Positions 30,634 through 41,056 of a stretch of DNA of 64,000 nt are shown one piece after another; the stretch's first letter is position 1; the number at the start of each line of letters is the position of its first letter. Location: NCBI GenBank assembly GCA_010015675.1, contig ML977014.1:390324-454323 (forward strand), given 5' to 3'. A model generated the notes under the pieces. The model did not search any database. It saw only the letters and a list, made by a program, of their open reading frames with translations, and was not told where the DNA came from. A program made the position numbers and the translations under genes. The stretch is from Byssothecium circinans (lineage: Eukaryota; Ascomycota; Dothideomycetes; Pleosporales; Massarinaceae).

Positions 30634-33600
30634 TCATTCTAACATGGACCGGAATGTTTGTGTGCGACGAGAAGGCCTTTCCCAAGGATCTTGACTCGGC
30701 GTCCGTAATGCTGGTACAGGACGTGACACCGTCATTGAAGGCTGCTCCTTAGCCAGACTTCTACCCTTCAACCTCTTCCAGTCGCTCTTCTTGTCAGCCA
30801 CCATCTTCCAATAGCTTCCCCGATCACGACGTGGCGCGAACCCAGCATGCTTTTCTCTTAACCCCAGCAGCTGTCGTACAATCGCCCAAGCATGGCCCAG
30901 TTCATCAGTAATAAAGAGAGCAACCAAAACCACGGCAAAAGTGAGCGGAAGAGCAGAAGCCCAGAACACCCATTGGCCAGAATCCATGTCGCGGATGCCT
31001 GCCGTATTCATACCCAGAAAGCTGCACACAAAGGAAAGCGGAAGGAATACAACAGTGACGATGGTGAAGGCATAAATGGCGTTTTCATGGCGATGTTTGG
31101 TGTTTGCCATCTGTTCGTTTATCCATTCCTCTAATTTGACAGATTCAGACCCGATGTCGTGGATGGCCTTTAGTCTGTTTTCCACGTGCTCTATACAGTC
31201 GAGCAGAAGTGGGAGTTCAGGCCTGGCAGCATTGTTGAGATGGCGACTATTCAGCGACGACCAGCCAGTACTTTGCTCCTCGATGCTGTCGTACATTTTT
31301 TCCAGAACATCGAGTTGACGCCGTAGCGTCTTGCAGATGGCTCTGATTTCTTGTTGCAGGTTGACGATATCTGCCTGTGCTGTTTTTACTTTCTTGAACT
31401 CGATATTGAGCTCCTGTCTCTTGTCAGTTCCGTTATATAGAGAGCAGGTTGTCTTACCAGCTCTCGCCAGTATTCACGGTAGGTGTCTGCAATGTCCAGC
31501 CTTTGGCCCGGCCTGTTGATGTCCTTGACCAGATTGGTGATGATCACTGATAGAAGGGCCAGCGGCGTCGCAACCTCCTTGTGATGTAGAGGCACTTTTA
31601 CTGACGCCCTCCAGAGCAGTTTTCTTCCCCGGTCAAGCAAAGCCTCGCATTTCTCATTGTGCCTATTCAGCTCGCGGATATTTGCGTTTCTGAAGCGGAA
31701 TAGAACAAGGGATAGGACGCAGTGGATCCATGCTTTGCGGAATTCGTCGGGCAGTTTTGTCGTATTGAGGTCCGGACCTTGCGGCGTGAAGATTTCTTTC
31801 TGGAGGATACTGGCAAAATGAGCTACGCGCTTGAAGATGTTGATGGACCTTGTAGTAGAACGTGACGAGAAAAGAACCGGATCTCCGAGAACATGCTAGA
31901 CATAGATCAGTCATATTCATCAGAGGCTGCAGCCCGCTGAAGTCTTAGTGCGGAAATGCAACACTCTTTGCCGGGCTCAAAGAATGGGAAGCGTTACAGG
32001 ACTTCTGACACATGACTGAACATGTCGAGCACATACCTTCATTATAAAATGTACACAACCCCAGTATCTCTTCGCGATTTCAGAAACATTTTCCAGGGGC
32101 AGAAAAAACTCGAAGAGCCGCACTGCCGCAATGAAGAAAGTATCGAGTTCCGTAATGCCTTGATGATCCGGTTCACCACCATAAGTGAAAGCTGTCAGAT
32201 ATTTGGTGACCTCAGGGAGAGTCTTCGAAGGACCATTGGTGTACGCTTTTCTCTCCTTGTCATGAGAGCTTCGGAGTAGCTTACCATGTAGTGCAGTCAG
32301 TAGATCAGATAAGAGATCGTTCTTTTCGATTGATGTAGCTCTTGCGTCATTGGTCGGCTCCGATGAGTTCTGTTGCAGGTGGGGAAAGCATGCCAGAGCC
32401 TGAAGAACACCGCAATATGCAGTGGCGGTGGTTTCGACATCGGAACTGTTGGGAGTGATCTCGAGCTCTGAGGATTTGTCGTTACCTTCAGGTTTGATGA
32501 GTCCTTCTGGAGCGTTCCGGGAGGAAGACACTGAGGTAGAGGCAAAGTCGTAAGTCGTCGTCGAAGCCATCTTCTCTAATTCTTCAACATCGAAGACATT
32601 TAGACCTCTAGCATAATCCTGATATGAAGGCAACATATCAGCCCGCTTGAGAACTGGTGGTGTTCCGTCCATCTGCCAAGGGAAGAGTCCACCGCTGTCG
32701 GACACTGAGGTGGAAGAATCGCCATCGTCGACAGGATAGTCCACTCGAACGATTCTCTGAGCCTTTTTTCTTCAATTGGAGGTGAGCAGTGGGTCAACTA
32801 GAGTGGATACTCATTATGGCTTACTGTCTTGCGAGGACCAGATGGATTGGACTTTCCCTAGCTCTTTGAACAACAGATCCCCAATCGCGTAATTCGACTA
32901 CACGATCATGCATAGTTACCCTGAAGATATCCTCAAAGCGCCGCACCAGCTCGGATACACTGCTGCTAATCTCCATAAAGTTGGCAGTAAAGTCCTTGCA
33001 TGATCAGCAACCGAACCAATTATTTAATTTTTGCCTACTCACAAACCAGGTCTTGCAGTCATCAAGCCGTAGTTTCCATGTACAGTTTCCTCCATCGGTG
33101 ACCTTGATGAAAGGAGCATAAGGTGTTCCTCGAGTCGGCTCTTTGGTGCTCGTAACAACATTACCACACAGCTCCTGTTCTGGCAAGCGAGTATATGTTA
33201 AAATTTTCCCTATCTGGGTCAGTGCTGGAGAACAAGGGCCTTTCATATGTGCCTACCATCATCCAGTATCAAGCACCAGAGCTGACTAACATAGAAAGCT
33301 CGATGTCGCTGCCCACTAACGCTCTTACAGATGACCTGCCGCAAATCTCGATCTGTCTCAATCGTAGATACGTCAGATTGAAGGAGTGTGAGTGGCGCAT
33401 GGTTCGTTGGCGACTGCAATCGAATATACCTTACGCGGTCTTCAAGAAGGAAGAATGGCATACAAACCACCGTGATCTTCCGGTTAAGGTGTGATTGTGC
33501 CGTGGAAGGTTGCAACCATAATTGCTGGAAAACAAACGGCTCCAGATATCGGCCTTGAGTGGCGTATCGGCCGAAGAACGTCTTTTCGTACTGTTTTCTT

Positions 33601-34391
33601 ACACCTGCAAGCTTCAGTCGAACCATGCGCTTCTCTTCCCATGTAAGTCTTAAAGAATTCAATGACGACTCCTGTCATACTTCAGCATTTTGAAAATGGT
33701 TGAGACTAGGAAGTTGAAATAGAGGATGACCTACGGTGAAGTTTTCAAAATCCATAAGGCCTTCCTCCAAGTGGCTGAAGCAAATTAGTGCTGAGTGTAG
33801 ACGCAAAAGTTTTGCACTTACACCCATCGAAGTATACCTCTTGCGTCATCTTCGGAATCGACTTGGCCGCACTTGAGCGAAATGCTGATATTTGATCCTT
33901 TATCTCCATAGCCTGTGAACTGCGAATCTAAAACATTATGAATGTTTCCTTGGGACCTTGTCCTTGCGCTCGCCGGAGGGCCTGCAAGCTGGACACCCCG
34001 ATCTACGATATTTTCTTCCCTGGATATAATGCTGGACGAGCTATCAGAATCATAGTCTACGTCTGTCTCATCAATATCACTGGCTAAAGAGGATGTGTCG
34101 TCTCGGAATATGTCGATGGGCGATTGAAGGGCTTCCGGTGGGCCGCCGCCTGATGCTATGTTACAAGTCAACTTCAATGTCGATGGTGAGGTTGACTTAT
34201 GAGCTACCTTGCTGTCGCGATGCAATTTCATACTGCGTGCCAAGGTATAGTGACGGCCCGCGCGGCTCCGTTTCCGTGGCTCCTGCTACTGTGAAGCCGA
34301 AGGAATGAGTTCGTCGTGCAGGTACGAGTGATTTGAGCTGCTCATGTTGAACGAAGGTGATGCGCCTTGGGGCCGGGGATGTAGGCTCCAT
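30634..34391 (-). CDS. CorA-like membrane protein of filamentous fungi (nine exons)
   Basis: Resembles CorA magnesium channels at its C-terminus; transport is inferred, not shown. Minus-strand exons: 34391..34208, 34155..33822, 33774..33735, 33671..33257, 33209..33043, 32994..32825, 32769..32037, 31895..31458 and 31413..30634, giving 1086 residues; all eight joins keep frame. The fungal CorA-like signature Val/Ser-Gln-Leu-Trp is seen as VSQLWCLILDDG near residue 315. Residues 390-435 (DFTANFMEISSSVSELVRRF) look like the start of the long helical region; a 250-residue Ser/Thr-rich part follows. A coiled coil at about 828-865 (KTAQADIVNLQQEIRAICK) precedes membrane segment 1 near 939-958, the GMN motif in FLGMNTAGI near 963, and membrane segment 2 near 977-997. 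A basic tail ends the protein. The GMN motif is intact. Start ATG 34391 is the first in frame. Confidence 0.85.
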
Positions 34392-35207
34392 GCTTCCGTC
34401 ACATAGTTATTGGAATCTTAGACTGCCCAAGCAACGCTGGTTATGGTACCACCTCGAAATACAGCGAAGACTTCTACCTGGTGAGATCTGCGGGGTTAGG
34501 CCGCTTATGTAGAATTCGGGGCTGAACAAATATTGAATGACCACGGTGGAAAGGCTGAATGCCTGTCAGACTTGATTGCTACATCTTTGGGATGCTGAGT
34601 GACGGTAATTGTGAGTACAAGGCTTGTTGAGGCTAGGATTGTAGTACCCATCAGTCCTAGGTAATCCGGCCAAAGTCATCTGGCGAGGACAGGAACGCGG
34701 CTCAGTCAGGATTGCAGTAAAGCCATTCGCTATGAATTGAGAATTTGACGGTAGCAAGGTGAGGGCTGTCGAGGTCGTTCCCATGGACCTGGTTGTTCGC
34801 CTAGGCTGCTGTAGTTTTCGGACATTTTAATTGGGTCCGTCCCAGTCTCACAATGCTGTTATTCTCACACAGAGAACATGAATACGCTCTGTAAAAAAAA
34901 TTGAATCGTCATCTTGCGGAGTCTAGTAGGTTCCAACTGGCTAAATCAGCTTCACAGCTTCGGTTGAGCCGACTGATTGGAGTCGTTTGCTGGATAGGAA
35001 ATACCCGCTCCGACAAGCCACCAAGGGGTTTAGTAGATGTGGCACAGGTGCATGAAGCCTGACATCCGAATGCCAAAGTGTGGGTGATGGATTGGATATC
35101 TGAAGGTGTTCGAGCCGAAAGCGCGCGCGCCGCCCGGAGAAACGTTTCTCCGCGTCATCTAAACTTTTGGGAAGTCACAACCCTCCCCATTCCACTCCAT
35201 CCACACC
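34392..35207. promoter_or_regulatory. Divergent intergenic region, CorA-like gene and mL54 gene
   Basis: About 800 bp between divergent start codons. A 72-codon minus-strand frame with an ATG at 34784 has no motif I know and is not called. No repeat is seen. Confidence 0.4.
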
Positions 35208-35964
35208 ATGATCTGTCGATCCTGCCTGCGCGCAGCTTCGCGCTCTTCCAAACCAACCCTCTCCTCAGTCCGCTCCTCATCCCGTCCTCTCTCCAACACA
35301 CCCGCCCTCCGCAACGCAACCCCCATCTCCGTCAACATCTCCACCCAGACAGTACCCGGCCGCACACCACCCCCAGCAACCTCCACATCCGCCGCGCAGC
35401 CCTTCAGCGCGCCAATAACGCCCGCTGGCTCGCCGCAACTAAAGAAAGATGCCGCCGCCGTAGCAGAGAAGAAAGCCACACCGCTGGTGCGAAGCTCCGT
35501 ACCTGCTGGCACGCCGCTGAAGGGCTTGAACTTTTTAAAGGATAAAAGTGATCCGGTGGCAATGGCGGATGACGAGTATCCAGAGTGGCTGTGGACGATA
35601 TTGGATCGGCAGGAGAAGAAGGGAGAGGGTGCCGGCGCGGGCGATCTTTTCTGTGAGTCCCTACCCTTCCTATCCCTCCCCGAATACGCCCAATTGCGAT
35701 CGCATATACTAATTGTGGATAGCGAAATCAAAGAAACAGCGTCGATTAGCCGCCAAACGTCTCCGTAAAGAACAACTCGCGAACCCTGAACTCCTTGTCC
35801 CGAAGGTGCCCGTGTATGAACAGACGGTTGACTTGCCGGCGAGTGATGGGTCGTTGGAGGGTGCCGTGAAGGCTATCGAGGCGAGAGATGGGCTGACAAA
35901 AGCGATGAGGGGGAAGAGAAGAGCGGATATTAAGGAGAAGAATTTCTTGAAGGCTATGGGTTAG
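35208..35964 (+). CDS. MRPL37: Mitochondrial large-subunit ribosomal protein mL54
   Basis: Component of the mitoribosome large subunit (yeast name Mrpl37). Exon 1 is 35208..35652, the 70-bp intron is 35653..35722 with a GTGAGT donor, and exon 2 is 35723..35964, giving 228 residues. The N-terminus MICRSCLRAASRSSKPTL with many Arg and Ser is an import signal, followed by a Pro/Ala/Thr-rich spacer in place of the short yeast leader. The conserved core reads LNFLKDKSDPVAMADDEYPE then WLWTILDRQ, typical of mL54, and the basic helix KSKKQRRLAAKRLRKEQL follows the intron. The join (T|CG giving Ser) keeps frame. The family is often annotated as 54S ribosomal protein L37. Confidence 0.9.
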
Positions 35965-36255
35965 ATGGGTTAAGGGAAGATTTGGGATGGGAAAGTGTAT
36001 CATAATGAAGAGCAGCTGAACGATTGTATATTACCATGGCAAAGATGTACTATTTGTACCGCTGGGATAAGGCACCGCAGCAAAATTGTGTGCAAATACC
36101 AGTATTCTCAATTTTACATGGGTTGCGTCGCCATGTCAACAAAACAAAGGATACCACCAACGCCAAGCTATGTGCCCATGTACAGAAACCAGTGACCCAA
36201 GACCAAATATGTGTACAGAAAGAAAGTCATAACCTCCGGGCGTCTTCACATCAAT

Positions 36256-37961
36256 CTACTCCTCCATCGGTGTCTCCGCCTTCTTCGCCGCTTTCACTAG
36301 CTCCTTCAGTCTCTTCTCCATGACCATCCTTCCCTCAAGCGTTCTCCAAACCTTATGTGGCGCCTTGTTAACAACGTCCCAACTAACGAGGTTGTCTGTC
36401 AACTTGGTCAAATCCTTCTGCTTCCTCTCCCACTCGGTATCCCTTCTGCACTCAATTGCGCTACTCACGATGACCACAGGCGTATCCCTGCTCTGGATGT
36501 TCCTCGCAGACGCGACTTCGTTCTTCGAAAGCGAGTCGGCGACAAGATTTTCTTGTAACTGCGCTTTGATGTACTTGCCTGACTGGTAGGCGTTGCGACC
36601 ATAGACACGGTCTTGACGGGTGCGGCCTCTGAAGAGCGCGCCACCGAGGCGCTCGAGGCCAAGGGGAGATATGATGCCCCATGCCCAGAGCAGAAAGCCG
36701 CGGCCTGGACTAGCGATGCGGTGGAGAAGATCTTCGTGCATAGGATCGATGAGCATGATTCCCGTGACTTGCTTCAAGTGTCGAGAACTGAAGATACGGC
36801 TCACTATGCTTCCCGTGCCAGCTCCAACCAGAATCCATGGCCCTTCCTCGCCCGCTTTGGCAAGAGCTTCGGATAGTGCGTCGGCGGACATGCCAGCTGA
36901 GTGTGGCGATGGTGCGTTGTCACTCCATGCGTACCCTGGGCGATCCCAATAGCAGTACCTTGAAATCGTGCCGTTTTGTAGCGCTGCATAGGCCCAGTGC
37001 TCGAAATCGTATTCCGATGGATCTTCGCCAGCTTCGAGGAAAATGGTGGCGTCTTTTTCGCCGTGTGTATAGGAGACGTTGCCTACGCAGGCAAGATGGA
37101 CAGCGTATTTGTCCCCGTCTACGAGGATACGTTCGCCATACAAGCCGAGCGTAGCGTCGCGTGCGCGGATGCCCAGGGTGCCCGTCATCAGGATTGTGAT
37201 GATAACAAAGACGATCGTCAAGACAGAAGCAACCAGGACAGCGAGCCATTCCTTCAATGTTCGACGAGTTTCCGGTCGGCCAGTCAGTCGTTCTTCTTCC
37301 TCTTGCTTTCCCCAAGCTACTACCCGATCTGTCAATATGCACCAGCACGCGATGACCACAGCCCAGACTACGGAGGCAATGCCGACCCATCCCTCTTCGA
37401 TACGCAAGCGTGGAACGGTGAGAATCATGATCATGTCGATGAGAAGAAAGCCTGCAATAATGGCCGTCGTGATGCGGACGGCCCGCGCGGGGACGATGAA
37501 GAAGATGATGGCCACGAGTAGATTTCCAATGGTGAGACAGGTGTATGCAAAGTCGAAGAAGCCAGAGCCGCGCGTATGCATGCCTGGTGGCGAGACGAAG
37601 ATGGAAATCAAGAGTAATGTCCACCACAGGCACGAGATTATGAAGAAGAGTATCGTGAAATAGCGCAGAAAACGGACGGACCACAGGTTGTATGGAGAGA
37701 CCTGTTTCACATTAGCCTTGGAAGGTTGTGGGTTGGAGAATTTCGTACAGCTGGATCATCCGGGTCCAAGTATCCATCCGTATTCGGCGGCCGCGGTCTG
37801 TCGAGCAATCTTGTCCTCTCGTCTGGCTCCTCACGGGGCTCGAGGCTTTGCCTCAACTGTCCATATCCTCCGTTTCGCCCACTTCTAGTGCTGCGGGCAG
37901 TTTCCTCATTTACTGTTGCCTCTTCCCCCTCATCTTGATTATCCTTCTTTGACGCCCACAT
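36256..37961 (-). CDS. Multi-pass membrane protein with a C-terminal alpha/beta hydrolase domain
   Basis: Exon 1 is 37961..37749 (71 codons), the 47-bp intron is 37748..37702 and exon 2 is 37701..36256, giving 552 residues. Exon 1 is hydrophilic and acidic (KKDNQDEGEEATVNEE, RTRLLDRPRPP). Membrane segments follow: FLRYFTILFFIISCLWWTLL near residue 85, LTIGNLLVAIIFFIVPA, ITTAIIAGFLLIDMIMIL, GIASVVWAVVIACWCIL and LAVLVASVLTIVFVIITILM, ending near residue 240. From about 260 the chain looks like an alpha/beta hydrolase: IFLEAGEDPSEYDFEHW, YCYWDRPGYAWSD, and ILVGAGTGSIVSRIF, where the nucleophile elbow reads GAGTG rather than GxSxG. LIDPMHEDLL carries the acid. The Ser nucleophile appears to be replaced, so activity is doubtful. 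Substrate unknown. Confidence 0.85.
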
Positions 37962-38554
37962 GGCAGCAAGTCTACCACGTGACCGGACGAGTAACGCGCC
38001 AGAGCTCAAAGAGCTTCCGCGATACTCTCTCTTAGTTCGGAAGATACGAAAGATCGAAAGAGTATCAAGTCGAGGAAGGGGAAAATTGATGGTGAAGCTC
38101 GGAAAGATGAACAGAATATCAACAGAAAGAAGATATCAAGTTTGGGGGAGGGGCGAGGTTCTATGCTGGCATATCGCGCTAGCGATCAAGATCGACGTCA
38201 TGGGTTTGCAAAGCACGGGCCCAGAACGCGTGTGGCTGGTCTTTGCATTGGATCGCATGTGTCTGTTGGACTGGGATTTTATCAAAATCACGTTCATCTT
38301 AATCATGTTCAAATGTTCTTTCCCTCTCAATTGATGGGCACGAAAGATACTATGTAGCCATGACGTACCTCTTTCTTTTCCTCGCTAAGCTCAAAGCCCT
38401 TTGTCCCTGAACCCTGCACCTGTGTTTCCCCTACACGTGCACCCCCACAATCATGCATCCTACATTGAATTCCAGGACCACCCTGCCGGAATCTTACACC
38501 TCCAGGACAAGGCCTCATTCAACCAATAATTGCCACATTCTCTTGCGGTTCAAC
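37962..38554. promoter_or_regulatory. Divergent intergenic region, hydrolase gene and PPE1
   Basis: 593 bp between divergent starts. An in-frame ATG at 38453 would lengthen Ppe1 by 34 residues, but that stretch is not Ppe1-like. No other element is recognised. Confidence 0.4.
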
Positions 38555-39732
38555 ATGTCCGACCTCGCCAAGTCCTTCGCGAAAACGAAGCTGGCGTCAT
38601 TACCGCCGCCCGAGCCCCTTGTCGAAGATGCCTACGAAGACGATTCCTCCTCCGCATCGTCCATGTCCTCCACGGGCACCGTAATCCCAACCTCGTCACA
38701 ACGTCCCGCGCCACTACTCCACTGGTCATCATACTACGCTCAAGAGTTCTATCTGGAAAGGCAAGCAAACGCAGACAGGAAAGCCGCAAAGTTCCACGTA
38801 TACCTCACGCCGCCTGGAAGCCCCAAAGCCCCACTCCTAGTACTGCACCATGGTGCGGGAAGTTCTGCACTAAGCTTCGCGCTGTTTGCGAAGGAGATAC
38901 GGAAAGCCATGCCCGAGTTGGGTGTTTTGGCTGTAGAGGCTAGAGAACATGGGAGCGTAGTATGGAATGAGGATGGGAGTGTCGATGGGGATTTGTCGAT
39001 AGATTTACTGAGTCGAGATCTTCTAGACATGCTGCATCTCACACAAGGCAAGATGGGCTGGAAAGAGCTGCCCAGCTTGGTACTTATAGGGCATAGTTTG
39101 GGTGGAGCAGTGGTCACACACGCGGCGAACGAGGGAGTGCTTGGTCCTAAGCTGATGGGGTACGCGGTGTTGGATGTGGTGGAGGGGAGCGCTATTGAGC
39201 TCATCCAGCACATGCAAGCATACCTTTCGACGCGGCCAGACTCGTTCCCGACCTTGGCCGCGGCAATTGAGTGGCATATACGGTCCCGTACGCTACGCAA
39301 CCCGCAGAGTGCAAGGGCGAGTGTGCCAAGTCTACTGCTACAGGCGGCTGACGGACGGTGGACGTGGAAGACAGAGCTCTCGAGCACGAAGCCATTCTGG
39401 GAGAATTGGTTCACTGGCATGAGTGCCAAGTTCTTGAAAGGGAAAGGGGCGAAGCTCTTGCTTCTTGCAGGCACGGATCGATTAGACAAGGAACTGATGA
39501 TTGGGCAGATGCAGGGTAAGTTTTCGGTATTGTTACATGTGTTCCTGGTATCTAAGTTTGTGCAGGTAAATTCCAACTCCAGGTCTTTCCTGCTGCGGGT
39601 CACTTTGTTCACGAAGATCTGCCTGAGAAGACTGCAGAGGTCGTGGTCGAGTTTGTGAAGCGCAATGACCGGAGTGCGCTGGTGCTCCCACCAAAAGTTT
39701 CCGATCTTCTCGCGCAGGGCAAAAAGGTCTGA
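38555..39732 (+). CDS. PPE1: Protein phosphatase methylesterase 1
   Basis: Removes the C-terminal methyl group from the PP2A catalytic subunit, controlling PP2A holoenzyme assembly. Exon 1 is 38555..39515, the 50-bp intron is 39516..39565 and exon 2 is 39566..39732, giving 375 residues. Alpha/beta hydrolase features: LLVLHHGAGSSALSFALFA (oxyanion region) near residue 95, the nucleophile elbow LIGHSLGGAVV with Ser181, LDVVEGSAIELIQ, and the late His in PAAGHFVHEDLPEKTA. The phrase EFYLERQANADRKAAKF upstream and FTGMSAKFLKGKGAKLLLLA are typical of Ppe1. MSDLAKSFAKTKLASLPPPE is the usual fungal start, so I used ATG 38555 rather than 38453. It lies head to head with the membrane hydrolase gene and tail to tail with UTP23. 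Confidence 0.93.
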
Positions 39733-39871
39733 TGCATATCATCTTCTTCCTTCCACTTCTCCTGCATGAAAGCATTCCAGGCGTTATATACCCAGGTTCA
39801 GTCTCTACGGCCATTTAGAAGACTGAATTCAAAGACCTGCACCATGTATGCAGGCACCAAAATGCGCGGGT

Positions 39872-40741
39872 TCATGAGTCTACCGCAGCCTCCTCTGTGA
39901 CACCCCCACCGCTATCGCCCTTTGGCTTGTGCCTACGCTTCCTCTTGCGGGGCGCAGAGGCGTCACCCTCGGGGCCTTCGGTGCTAGTCGATTGCTTTTC
40001 TTTCGTTTCGGTGGGACGGGGTTTAGGAGCACTTGGGGTGGCTGCCTTTTTCGACTTCTTCATGCTGAGCGGATTCGGCTCCTTGAGGCCCTTATGCTTC
40101 TTCTTTTTCAGCGGCCGAGTTTCCGCAGGCTGTTCCTCGTCAACGGCACCCTGCTGTACCTCGTCCTCGTCCCGCTTCCTCTTTTGCCCGGCGTCCGGAT
40201 TGCGCTTTGCCTTGAGCCCCAGCCTGAACTTTGTCTTCTCTTCCCTGTCGCGCTGCTCCTCACTGTTCGTCCCCATGGGCTCTAGCAGCATCACGCTCTT
40301 CGATATGTAGATCAATGGCACGCCCGCCACTCCTCGCATAAACTTCCTGACCTTCAGGTCCTGGCTCGCAACAATATAGCGATGCTTGTTTGTGCCGTTT
40401 CCTTTCCCGTCTACGACTTCCTTCAGACACTCCAAGTCGGACAATGGGTGCTCGAGCTGGTGGTGGTTGCAGCGGCGGCGCTCGTACGTCTTGGCCTGCT
40501 CGATGAGGGCATTGTTCTTCGGTGTCGCGTTGTAGAGGTGTCGTATAGTACATTGGGTAATCATGGGCTTGATCTGGCCCTGCAGCACGGATCGCAGGCG
40601 CGGGACGAGGTCGATTTTCAGGCGGTGCGCATCCTCGAGAATGGCGCTGTCGAGCAAGACCTGGTAGGGCTCGCGGAAGCCGAACTGGATCTGGTATTGG
40701 TGTAGGAGCTTGCGATAGGATTTTGCGCGCTTGAGCTTCAT
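39872..40741 (-). CDS. UTP23: rRNA-processing protein Utp23
   Basis: Nucleolar component of the small-subunit processome that binds snR30/U17 and early pre-rRNA cleavage sites. One exon of 289 residues (yeast Utp23 has 254). It starts MKLKRAKSYRKLLHQYQIQF, the typical opening. The PIN-like domain covers residues 20-165: FREPYQVLLDSAILEDAHR, TQCTIRHLYNA, CNHHQLEHPLSDLECLKEVV (zinc-binding Cys and His residues), HRYIVASQDLKVRKFMR and VPLIYISKSVMLLEP. The C-terminal 110 residues are a Lys/Arg/Glu-rich disordered tail with several nuclear-signal-like clusters such as RPLKKKKHKGLK. The 5' side carries a small tandem repeat close to the start codon. Confidence 0.94.
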   Translation of the reverse strand: MKLKRAKSYRKLLHQYQIQFGFREPYQVLLDSAILEDAHRLKIDLVPRLRSVLQGQIKPMITQCTIRHLYNATPKNNALIEQAKTYERRRCNHHQLEHPLSDLECLKEVVDGKGNGTNKHRYIVASQDLKVRKFMRGVAGVPLIYISKSVMLLEPMGTNSEEQRDREEKTKFRLGLKAKRNPDAGQKRKRDEDEVQQGAVDEEQPAETRPLKKKKHKGLKEPNPLSMKKSKKAATPSAPKPRPTETKEKQSTSTEGPEGDASAPRKRKRRHKPKGDSGGGVTEEAAVDS

Positions 40742-41056
40742 AACGGGCGATGTGAAGGGTGGATGTGAAGGGTGGATGTGAAGGTGTGAAGGTGGTGAGG
40801 AACGCGGGGATGCAGTTGTGTGTCAGATGTTCCCGGCGACCATAAAAAAAATCAGCACAGACCACGAGCCTGAAACCAGAGAAAGAACGGCCGTTGGTGG
40901 CTCCAGCTAGTACCGGAATTGAAGAATGGCGGGCCGCTGACTGCTTAACATGTACTTACTGTACATATTCTACATTCCCGACGCCGCACTTTCCGCGCTA
41001 TCCCGTGTATTTATTTAATTAAACTGCCATATACTGCTCTCGCGCTCTCTCAATGC
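40742..41056. promoter_or_regulatory. Bidirectional promoter, UTP23 and DUF726 gene
   Basis: 315 bp between divergent start codons, including the UTP23-proximal tandem repeat and a CT-rich leader just before ATG 41057. Confidence 0.5.
40745..40800. repeat. Tandem repeat in the 5' leader of UTP23
   Basis: Imperfect copies of a 13-bp unit (gtgaagggtggat) followed by degenerate versions, ending a few bases upstream of the UTP23 ATG. On the transcribed strand it gives a CT/CA-rich leader. Confidence 0.85.

Noticed and set aside
32240..32300. Possible extra intron at a GTAAGC site in exon 7 of the CorA-like gene
   Set aside because: No acceptor at a sensible distance; the frame stays open and family-like through it.
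33414..33434. Apparent 21-base intron (GTAAGG...TGCAG) in the CorA-like gene
   Set aside because: It is far below the minimum workable intron length, is a multiple of three and has no stop, so it is treated as coding.
34566..34784. 72-codon ATG frame on the minus strand
   Set aside because: Only length and an ATG support it. It lies in the divergent promoter of two genes.
38453..38554. 34-residue longer Ppe1
   Set aside because: An ATG exists at 38453, but the extra residues do not look like Ppe1, while MSDLAKSFAKTKLA is the typical fungal start.
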